The notes under the pieces: generated by a model | What the model saw: only the letters and a program-made list of their open reading frames with translations | What the model was told of the DNA's origin: nothing | Database searches by the model: none | In this document: positions 23,701 through 33,253 of the stretch, one piece after another | Numbering within the stretch: position 1 is the stretch's first letter | Layout of the letters: each line of letters opens with the position of its first letter | Program-made: the position numbers and the translations under genes | Assembly: GCF_001949145.1 (NCBI RefSeq) | Contig: NW_019091416.1 | Location: forward strand, 563,406 to 627,405 | Length of the DNA: 64,000 nucleotides | DNA from: Acanthaster planci | Lineage: Eukaryota; Echinodermata; Asteroidea; Valvatida; Acanthasteridae | Direction of reading: 5' to 3'

Positions 23701-25684
23701 TTATTTTCTTCTAGATTCCAAGGAATTTTAAAAGAACGTAAATTTTTACAAAGCCAAAATTTTTCAAGATTGGATCAAATTTTTTAAGCCCAAACTTTTT
23801 TCAGATCGAAATAAAATATTTTGCACAGAATAGACTGAGCGTATTTTGGAAATGGGAACAGTTTTTCAGCTTAAAGCAGCCATTCAATGCACGCATTTTA
23901 CACAAAATCTCATGCGATCTTAAATGAGAAAGCATCCAAATTAACATAACTCCAAATTGATAAGCAACCACAAATAAAAGCAGCTTGTGAAAACTTAGTT
24001 TAAACAATCTTGGGAAAATTATACTTCACTTTTTAAAAAAATGTATTTGAAGCACTACGAGGCTTTCGCAGAATTCTGTCTAAAAGATCGAATACTTTGT
24101 ATACGCGGCTTTGGATGCGTTCTCAATTCGGATGCTTTCTTAATTCGGATGATTTCTTAATTCGGATAAAGTGAGATTTCAGTAAATACATAAGCCGTTA
24201 CGTTGTAAAAATGTCTAAATTTCGACCAAAATGTTTACCTTGTAAAGTTTTTATTCTATTTTTAAAGAATTTAGAAATTTAAAAATTAATTCAATTCTAG
24301 AGATTACGTTGAGTATATAAAATTCCTTCGCTCTTTAAAAATTCACTCGATTTGGAATCTAAAAAAAGAAATGAGATCCTTTTTGTTCGGCTTTTGAAAA
24401 ATATATACTGAACATCTAAAATACGAGCTTTTTAGAAATTACATTCGCTTAGAATACATTAAATTAAAGAAATACAACCAATTGAACGAAAACATGTTCC
24501 AATTTTTTTTATCCTAATTGTACTTTTATCGGATGGCGTTCTCCGAACGTTATACCACGGACAGTTCACAAAATTCTTGGTGCAGACGCGGCCGGAAATG
24601 CCAGAATATTGACAATACCATCCGAATGGTCTTTTTCCTCTCCCCTTTCGTTTGGCTACTAAATTTAATCTTTGTAACAATTTTTACAGTTTTGAGGAAC
24701 ATTAAAGAAAAGGTGTTGACGTTAAACTTAATTTAATATGGACAGGATAAGTTCAGAATAGTTCGAATATTCCCAGAAATCTGGGGGAGTGTTGGTCGCG
24801 TGCACGTTGGGTGATATAAGACCATTGATAAGAAGAGTAGTCGGAATCATTGCATCTGGTATCCAGACTGAGCCTTAATATGCAGCGAGTTGAACTAGTA
24901 CTCGCCGCAGCGAGATGGTAAGGCACCGCGGCGAGATGGTAAGTCGCTGCGGCGAGATAGTATCTAAAAAAAAATTTTTTTGCAAGTGGCCCTTATACGC
25001 TTCCGTACGTATTCCCTTCTGTCACCGCGCACTGCATGCACGGACGTGTATAATAAAATCTGGACTCGCAATGCCCTTAATCAGCTTATAGAGTCATTGA
25101 ATCAACTCGCAGCCATTTTTCCGAGCCGAATACAAAGCTTTTCCGGCAATGCCCACCGTTGTTCTTCCTGGCGTCAATAGAAGGGAACCGCCCACGCTTT
25201 TGTATTCGGCTCGGTAAAATGGCCGCTGGTTGGCTTCTTTTTCATACAAAGGCGTTGCAAGTCCAGGTTTTTTTTATATACGTCCGTGACTGCATGCAGC
25301 ATATTATACCCACAATGCATAACGATGCTTGCACTTCCTTCAAAAAGTTAAGCAAAGAGCAACTGCCACGCACCCGCCCTCTTGGAAAGAGCAGTAGGTG
25401 CAAGTGCATGCTGAGCTTTGGTGTCGGTCTGTGAGCTGTGACAGACTTGGCACAATACGTTTCTCTACACAGATGTAAAAATGATAGAAGATTTTCCTTG
25501 TAGATACTTTTGACCTTGAAATAGGACCCTAGATTTAACTTCATTCTGTGTCTCGTGCATTTCCAGATTCTTCTTCCTTGTGTGCTGCATCGGTCTGATC
25601 CCGTTTTGCATACCTTCGCTGATGGACACGGTTCACTCTTGTCCTGTCTGTAAAAAAGTGCTTGGAACACACAGATTGATGTGA
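20761..25684 (+). CDS. LITAF: LITAF-domain protein, tandem copy 3 (3 coding exons, 177 aa)
   Basis: Coding exons are 20761-20827, 21992-22340 and 25567-25684, again phases 1 and 2; 534 nt, 177 residues. The N-terminus has PSAP (7-10) directly followed by PPDY (11-14), then PPPY (38-41) and a Pro/Gln/Gly-rich stretch with two QQPIPQP units. The LITAF domain has C109-P-H-C112-G, a hydrophobic Phe/Leu/Cys/Ile segment and HSCPVC (C164, C167). The exon 2 acceptor (cag ending 21991) has a poor pyrimidine tract, but it is the only acceptor I found that keeps the phase used in copies 1 and 2. The second intron is 3.2 kb because a 2 kb element sits in it. The start ATG follows acceptor 20744. Expected role: late endosomal/lysosomal membrane protein recruiting ESCRT and NEDD4-type ligases. 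Confidence 0.92.
20949..21155. mobile_element. Palindromic MITE flanked by TA, in intron 1 of LITAF copy 3
   Basis: The ends TAAGGTGGAAAGCTTGC and its reverse complement enclose an almost complete palindrome of about 205 bases. Arms of ~70 bases include gtagcaccatgcaaggat and cgatctctttgtgagt. The centre has three direct copies of 'gagttcctcacggttctttt' with 'cagaa'. A TA dinucleotide lies at both borders, as expected for Tc1/mariner-type targets, but TA is too short to be proof. Confidence 0.65.
22987..25007. mobile_element. 2,021 bp element with ~530 bp inverted arms and 6 bp direct repeat, in intron 2 of LITAF copy 3
   Basis: The outer ends are tgcggaagcgtataagggcc on the left and the reverse complement (one mismatch) on the right. 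CGTATT directly flanks both sides (22981-22986 and 25008-25013) and looks like a target-site duplication. The arms, about 22987-23530 and 24475-25007, are reverse complements at perhaps 85 percent by eye, including tandem CGCCGCGGCGAGATAGTA-like units near the tips and a block with 'ccagatttctgggaat'. The ~940-base centre is AT-rich without a transposase frame. Non-autonomous DNA transposon or foldback element; superfamily not assignable. Confidence 0.8.
24110..24172. repeat. Short tandem repeat (about 18 bp x 3)
   Basis: Three near-identical units of the form ttcttaattcggatg lie in the AT-rich centre of the 2 kb element. No coding meaning. Confidence 0.55.
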
Positions 25685-26140
25685 TTGGTTATGGAAGTGG
25701 CGAAATTTTGACCAACAGATTTTTAAAAAAATGAAAACATGTAGGCCTAATTGATAATAATAAGGAGCTGCTTAGAATTACTGAACCCATCAATGGTTGT
25801 TCAATGGCAATCATTATTTTTACACATACCAAAACCTTTTTCTAATCCTGAAAAGCAAACTAATAGTTCATTTTAAAGGAAGTAATCCCGTGTCACGTGA
25901 ATTGCTGGCAGGATCAGAGTTTTTAGAACTGCCCTTTACTGTTCACATTCTAGTGCTGTGGTTCCACAACAAAAGTCGTACCAAAAAGTCAGTGTTCAGT
26001 TCCATGTAATAACCCATTCTGTTTCAAAGAAGTATGTAATAACGAATACCTGCTCCAAGAATCAAAGGGGCCCTCGTTTATTGAAATAACGTCGTCTCAC
26101 GGCCCTTCACGTGAGTTCAATGGCCAGTACTCATGGGTCG

Positions 26141-26254
26141 CACCACGAAGTGACGTGTTACGAGTTTTGGTGCACCACAAAGTGACGTATACGAGTTTTG
26201 GTGCACTACAAAGTGACGTATACGAGTTTTGGTGCACCACGAAGTGACGTATAC
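26141..26254. repeat. 31 bp minisatellite, ~3.6 units, each with AGTGACGT
   Basis: The unit is ACCACAAAGTGACGTATACGAGTTTTGGTGC with single-base variants; the first unit has tgttac in place of tatac. Every unit carries TGACGT, which resembles a CRE half-site. The unit's ends (accac..gtggt type) are nearly self-complementary. Tandem array seen directly; any regulatory meaning is speculative. Confidence 0.75.
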
Positions 26255-26858
26255 CGTCTAACGACTGTGTACACACGATACGACAGTAATTCGTCGTACA
26301 ACCGACTATTTTGTTTTAGATTTGATTTCTTTCAAAGGGATAAAACATTATGAAATTCTGCAACAGGCCAAACGTTCACTGTATGTGCATTGTTTCGTCG
26401 AGTCGGAATGTAACGAATTTGATGGGAATACTTTTAAAAGTTTTATATGTGAATACCAAAGATTTATACCAAAATATATATGTGTAGACATTTACGTTTA
26501 ACAATCGATATTTTATAAAATGTTTAATTAATTAGGCTATATGGTGGTGTTTTTCTTCCATAACTGATTGACACAGTAGGTGTAAAATATTATTATTGTA
26601 AAAAATTGTAAAATATTTCAAATTAGAAACTACAGGTATTGAAATGTAACTTGTTTTAATGTTCAATCTTTGAGGGATTTCAAACAATTTCCCCAATCTG
26701 AGGCGATTTTATAATTCAAAGAGCCAATCACAATAAATAAAGAAACTTAATGACAGTTCAGAATTCTTTCGAGAAATGTCTCAAATGCTGAGTGAATGAA
26801 TGCCATCGTTGACATCAATCGCAAAAGAAACTAAACCAACAACTGATTACGGCCGTTT

Positions 26859-27006
26859 CACAATAATGCGCCACCAAGAGTTTGCAACGCGTTAGCCAAT
26901 CACAATGCGCGAAGTTTGTCGACCCTATGCGCATTTGGAAAGGTCGATAACTTTCGCGCGTTATGATTGGCCAACGTGTTGCAAACTCTTGGTGGCACAC
27001 TATTGG
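26859..27006. mobile_element. Hairpin MITE, family member 1
   Basis: A roughly 148-base palindrome. Left arm: cacaata, then accaagagtttgcaacgcg, then agccaatcacaatgcgcgaa and gtcgacc. The right arm is the reverse complement, ending cactattg. A second member with the same arms lies at 52812-52966. Confidence 0.7.
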
Positions 27007-27638
27007 GAATCTCCCGTATTCATAAAAGTTGTCAAGTTTATTAAAATGCTTTTCACTTGCATTGATCCTGAAATACATCGGTTTGTGTGAAATTGAAATT
27101 GTTTTCAACTGTGTTAACAGTTATTTGTCATACCGTCGCAGCCAATACCCGTTTGAAGATTTACTTTTACGATTTTTTTCTGAACTTCTGAAGAGAGTAA
27201 GGAAACAAAGAAGGATTTTTGTCAAAATATTGGATACTTATATTTATTCAATGTTTTTGTATCACTTCTACAGAAATGAAAGCCAAACTTATTTTCGTCC
27301 CTGTTTGACTACAACCTTTATCATGTTTATTGTAGGTACGTGCCGCCTAATTTTGCGAAGCAAATACTAAAAAATTTAAAACCTCGGCGAAAACTAAGTT
27401 TCTTCTGAAATCATTTCCAAAAAGTAATGCAGTTGAGAAAATCAATAGGATGCCTAAATTAAATTAATGCCTTACGCCAACATCCACCATAATGGTTCAC
27501 TGGAAACACCTGCGAACGTTTTTCACTCGTTAACTCTCAGTAAATATTGTGAGTGCCTGGCGTCGCGTGAAGAGAAAAGTAGTTCCACCCGTATGAAAGC
27601 GTTCATTTCGGATAAATGTCTGTGAATAGTTTCGAAGT

Positions 27639-29610
27639 TCATAATGAATTTTCCCTTCTCATTTTCTGGCGCAAGAAATCCAAGTAATTTGGGGCGGTGA
27701 GCACCATCCTTTGACATAAAGGATCATTTCGCATTTTCCGCTTCAAGGTGTAACTCCCCACGATGTTTTTCAGGGGCGTTTGGTAAGCAGTCATGGTGCG
27801 ATACTCCGTGTCCGATAGCCACTCAATGTTGTCAAGGCACCGATTCACCAATTCGTAAGTCCTCTTCTGAATGGCTGCAATTTCGCGGGCCACGAGTCCC
27901 CGTCCAATCAGGTCAAGCTTTGTCCAGAGAGTTCGATTGAAGTGCTTGTACAGTTTCACGTCTCCCTCATTCCATCTCTCGATCAGCATGGGCAGGTCTG
28001 TCTCCCATGATGCCTGGTGAGGCTCGGGCTGACCTGTTGACGAAAGTCGCCGGTTCACCTCCAAAGCAACAACGTCGTCAGTTTGCCAACACATCGTGTG
28101 CTTCAGTGCTACCAGGGACTCGGTGAAGAAATCAGCAATCAGTACAAGATGGAAGGACTTATTCAGCACACTAATCCACTCATCGACAGTAGCTTTCCCA
28201 GCGGGTGACCTCTGATGCCGTCTAACGCTGTTGTAACCCAAGTCGTACATCTGAGGATTTCGTACGGCGTCCACACACTGCGGATTCTCCACTTTTCTCT
28301 GCAAGGCGTTGTTAAGGTAGCGATGCGGATCTTTGAGGAATTTGTGCAGTGATATCCCGTACACGCCCGGTGCCTGACAGTGGAAGTAATTGTAAAAACT
28401 TTCGTACTGCCTCTGCGGATGACGCAAAATGGTGATGTAGACGGCGTCTGTGGTCATAATTTGGCGAAAGGCTGCAGTTGAAATAAAGAAATATTTGAAA
28501 GAAGTCATATTTAACAAAAACCCCAGTATTCAGTGTTAGCATACACTTACCATTTCAAGGGTTTGAATCGAGTCCAGCTGCTTCAAGAGTGTCAGAGAAC
28601 CCCAAAAAGTGAAATTTAACCATCCTAAGTATATCTTCTTGTTGGGGGAAAATACTTCCCTGAATGAAGAAAAAACTTTTGCGATCGGATGTTTCTATGC
28701 CTTATTTTGTCAGCTGATTATGCGTAATGTCGATAGTATGTTCAGTTATAAACCACTCGGGCATGTTTTATAAGCCCATTACATTTTGTCAAGGTCTTGT
28801 GTGCGCATCTTATCCATTGTGTCTCGATTCGCAGCCACTTCCCAGGAAATTCAGCCTTTGGCTATCTGGAGTCGTTTGCGTGGTCCATCACTGTCATGAA
28901 CGTGCTTCAACTAGGGGGGCACACGCTTTACTCACACGCGTGTATAGAAAGTGGATAAGGCTTGTAGACGGTGACTTTCATAGGAACATGTGCTTTTGCT
29001 GGACATGGCTCTTTTACATACGATGATGTCCGATAAGAAATAACCAGCTTCAGTTGAATTCTTATACAGTAATATCTAAGGTTTAATGACTTATTCACAC
29101 TACTAGTCTCTAATTTAAACAAGACTGACCTTTCGGTTCAAATCTTGCATGATTTGCAAGGATATTGTAAGTTCCAGAGGGGGATTTCGCCAACCCTTTT
29201 CGAGAGAGAGGGTACTGAATGTTCACTCCAGAAATCGGTAATGCGAACGTCAGGTTGTGTCTCTCGCCCCATCGACACACGATGTTCTGCAGGGTGGAGC
29301 TGCCCGTCTTGTGTGTTTTCAAATACAACACATTCATTTTCGGCAGACATCTTTGCTCTTCTGCTGGGTAGCCTTTTGTGCCCGTCCAATCGGTGAGGGT
29401 ATCGGGCAGAGACGGTGCCTCTGATTGGATGTTTGGCATCGCTTGGAGCTTGACGTAAGTGTAATGGCGCTGTCTGATTGGACGAGGCCGTGAGGAAGTT
29501 ACTTTCCTCTCAACTATTTCTGAATCGTGAAACCAGATTATGATGGGGTAGAGGAATATAAACAAGACAAATACGAAGGCAGCTGCCGATCCCTTGACGT
29601 TCGACGACAT
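27639..29610 (-). CDS. GAL3ST1: Galactosylceramide / galactose 3-O-sulfotransferase (Gal3ST family), 2 exons, 437 aa
   Basis: Exon 1 is 29130-29610 and exon 2 is 27639-28471 on the minus strand, with one phase-1 intron; 1,314 nt, 437 residues, near the ~420-430 of vertebrate GAL3ST1. A short cytoplasmic N-terminus precedes a type II membrane anchor (about residues 10-27). The PAPS 5'-phosphosulfate loop KTHKTGSST is at 98-106, and the 3'-phosphate motif around ILRHP..Y..SFYNY is at about 175-189, just after the exon join at 160/161. An NLT glycosylation sequon is near residue 119. By family, the enzyme moves sulfate from PAPS to the 3-OH of a galactose (sulfatide or sulfated glycans) in the Golgi lumen. 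The substrate class cannot be read from sequence, so the paralog symbol is a best guess. The gene is convergent with the LITAF array. The start ATG opens directly into the anchor. Confidence 0.93.
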
Positions 29611-32600
29611 TCTGGAATTAAAGAATGGAGCAAGGTATACGTGACGTACAGTTTACATTATGTTGATAACTTTGCGTTGCAATGTGAGTGAGGAAAAAAA
29701 GCTGCCATTGCCCTGATCGTCGTGTTTTAAAAAGTTGTGGACTTAACAGTATAGGAACTTGTGTCATATATCCGAGTTCAAATGAATAAAAAGCTATAGA
29801 TCATAGAATGTGTGCATAAAGCATTGATGAATTCACGTATAAATCGTAAAGCTCATCAAATTACATTTCTGGGATTGACGGATATAATGTAAAACGGAAA
29901 GAAATTTGAGAAACCTGTTTACTACAGAGTGACAATTTTATTTTGCTCCAGATTTTTAATATATGACTTAAGCTGCCATCTGTAAAGTGCACTTCGATAG
30001 AGAAAACTCGGTATATACTTTTATCACGAATTGGCTTGGTGCAAATGTCTATGTGATCATAGCAATTATCAAGAAACTATGTGAGACATGGTCCTCTTTT
30101 CAACCCAAGACCTAGATCGGTTCCCAGTCCCCCCTAAGACTGAATGTAGGGACCAGTAGCGAGCGAGGAATCCCACTGGTGGAGTTCCTCCTGGGTACGC
30201 AAATATGAATTGCTGCATTGCACGGGCCAGTGGCAAATTATTGTACAAATCGGGCATTTTCCATTTTTTTTCTCTTTACGAGGTAACCAAAGTGAACATA
30301 TAAAACTATCTTTAAGAATAGAAATATGTTTTCAATAGGCACGCACATAAGGGCCAATCAGAACTGTTACACAAGAACTGGTCAGTCACGTCATTTGTCA
30401 AGGAGGGGAACCAGTCTAAGGTGAAACTTAGCCGCAGCCAAAGTCTGTAAAACGACGTTAGCGTGAGAAGCTATCAACAGGCAATGTGCATGATATGCAC
30501 AAGGGTATAGACGACAAATGTTGGATGCAGGAATGTGTCAGGTTTTAAGCCCGGTCGCTTTGGTGCAAGAAAACTTATCCAGATAAAGATATTCAGCTGA
30601 AAAGAGTGAATTCAGCATGTCCTCTCCTGTCTAACCCAAATTTCATTACCACTGTAATTTTTTTCCAGAAACTTTTTGCAGTTCTTAACCGGCAGTGCGG
30701 GCGCCAGTAATATACTGTAAATGAACAGTATTTCTTGACTGTAAATCAGTGTCAGGGGGGGGCAGTAATTAACTATAAAAGCAACATTAATTAGTCTTGG
30801 TTAATTTACATTAACTAAGTTTAGACCTCCGCGGTGAATTACCAGCTTAGACTGATTGCGGATTCATTGTACATTATGTATTATCATCATCCATGCAGTA
30901 TAAATTGGATAGATCATCCCCCCAGGCCAGGGCCTCTGTTAGCCCATGTTTTATTCCTCCATGGTTAGCTATACCACCCTGGGCCTAGCCGGCAGACCAC
31001 TGATATCACTGGAGACCAAGTTATTGCAGTCACGTCTATTTGGGCGTGGCTAAGTCATTTCTGCACCCTGGCAGCTCCACTCCAGCAAGACACCGATTAA
31101 AATGTCGTTTGGAGGTATTTTAGTTAATGCACGGATGAGAATTTAATCTTAAGACCTACCTTCTTCACTAACATAGGCCACACGTCAAGGTACATCTGTA
31201 AAGCAACATCCAAGTCCCAGTAGAACACTATTGAACAAGCACATGCCAATAATCTATAACAGACACACTGAGCTGAAGGCTTTTGGGAAAAGTCATTTGA
31301 TTTTGAAGGTACCATGTAATGCAGGTGAGCGGTGAGCCCTATCACCCCGTGTTTGGTTTTTGTCCTGCAGCTTTACCGTTGTGAAATGTGCAGGTTTTGA
31401 TGTTAATGTTAAGTTGTCCAGTCAGCAAATCGTTCACCTTTCAGGCCAATTCTGCTCCATTGTGAAACGCCTGAAGCTAATGCCACAGAGGGGGCCATCT
31501 TTGGTGATGCATGATTCGAACTCGAAGAGAGTTTTGTCACTGACAAGAAAATATTCAAGTTTGTGTTTGCATGTTGCGAGAACAAACTTTGTACCCTGAA
31601 TATCACATGGAATGTTTACTCTGGAGTCGGAACCTGCTCGGCATGCATTTGCACATTACACTGCGGTTTGTTGAGGGATTATATAGGGTCATTATGTCAA
31701 CACCTCGAAGGTTGAAACGAATGTTGGCTCAGCCCCACTTACGTCACTGCAGAATAGGCCGCGTCCAAAAACGCTTGGCTGTGGCTGGAAATTTCCCGTG
31801 ACTCTTTTGAAACTGGCTGCGACCCCAACGCTTTTGCGTCAATTTCAAGCCGTTGTCAGGTAATGCGGACACGGCTATAGCTGGCTGTGAGTCTGTAGTG
31901 AACAACGCCACCTTGTGCGGGCGGGTTGGGGGTGGCATTACATTGAAGGCCGCTTGCTCAACCAACCAAACGCACAGCCGTGATCAAGGCTACGGTTCCG
32001 CTAACGATCGAAAAACCAAACGACTTGAACGGCCAACTGGCTTTTTATTGTCCCCATACATTGTGTTGCAATTCTACAATGCCACAAAAACAACGGAACG
32101 TTGGAGACATGTACCATATTCCAATGCGATACGTTTAAATTTTAATCATTTCAACGGACCCATGCCATATACGTTTTTCATAATGTAAAGTATAGCATTC
32201 AAATTTGAAAAAATAACAACTTAACACGGATAAATAACGCTTATATACACCAAGAAAAAATGAACACCAGACTAACTCCGGCTTTGGAGCGAAACTTAAA
32301 GGATACACTCTCGCCTGGAAGGTGGAAGGATGAAGAGCCTACCACCATCCGCTGCTTCTGACCTGTTTCTTCATTTATTTAGTAACCTTCAAATTAAAAG
32401 TTGACAAAAAGCCCAGCTGAATCAGCCCAGTTAACTCAGCCGCTCACGGCTTTCTACCTTCCAAGTGTAGAAATACGTCATTTAAATTACTGGACCTGCA
32501 AATTTTTGAAAGAAGTGGTGTATTTTGTGGTAAGAGAGCCAAATGGGGCAAGGAAAAGCAACACACATCGGCAAAACTGTTTATATGTTTACCTGTATAC

Positions 32601-33253
32601 GTTCTCTGCGTGTTCAGTATACCGAACACAGTCAACTTAAACTTACTCATTAGCCTAATTTTGTTCGTGTGTTGGACAAGGGAAAGAAACATATAGAAAT
32701 GGACCACACAAAAGAATTGCATGTCTTCTCATAAAGATAAGTGAGGTTGAGAGTTTCTGGCAAATACGAAGCTTTGAGACTCGTTATACAAGTACACTGA
32801 GACATACGGAGAACATAAACCCGCTTATTATTAAGGAATAAAAGAAAGTGGAAAATATATTACACAATGGCCTAACCCTACATAAGATTTTCTTTATGAT
32901 GATATGGAGATTTCAAAAGTGTGTAAAATAATATAGGACACTTTACCAAATACCATTCTCAATATAACAGTTTGGAGACTTCTAACAATTACACATTAAC
33001 CGCCATCATGCATGGTCTACAGGTGTAGTCAGGGTACAAAACACCAGCACAATTTATGCGACTACGATGAATGGCTCCGCTACTAGCTTCTCAGGTGATA
33101 CCAGCTTCTACAGAAAGCTTTTTCACTAATTTTATGCCCGTCTTTGCATCCAAATCTGCCTTGTGAAAAAAGCTAATTAGCAGTACATAATTCCTCCAAG
33201 AATCGGTTGGATCGGGCCGTGCACAGATCATATGAATGATTTGCCACGGCTAC
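29611..33253. other. Intergenic DNA between the two minus-strand genes
   Basis: No gene is supported on either strand; frames are short with no family resemblance. It contains copy B of a dispersed repeat (30690-30890). The promoter of the sulfotransferase should lie in the left part, and the 3' end of the secreted-protein gene in the right part, but no clear signal can be assigned. Confidence 0.45.
30690..30890. repeat. Dispersed repeat, copy B (pair with 6105-6300)
   Basis: Same order of blocks as 6105-6300: gccagta..tactgta, ctgtaaatc..gtgtca, cagtaatt, aattacattaacta, and gatt..ggattcatt. Strongly diverged, non-coding. Confidence 0.45.

Larger units (their letters stand above)
25685..27638. 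other. 3' region of LITAF copy 3 and intergenic DNA before the sulfotransferase
   Basis: No gene is supported. An AATAAA near 26732 could serve copy 3. The stretch contains a 31 bp minisatellite (26141-26254) and a hairpin element (26859-27006). On the minus strand, candidate polyadenylation signals (TTTATT on the + strand at about 27243 and 27326) could end the sulfotransferase transcript. Confidence 0.4.

Noticed and set aside
29145-29396. 83-codon + strand frame opposite the sulfotransferase
   Set aside because: Antisense to exon 1 of the Gal3ST gene, which has the PAPS-binding loop and a membrane anchor.
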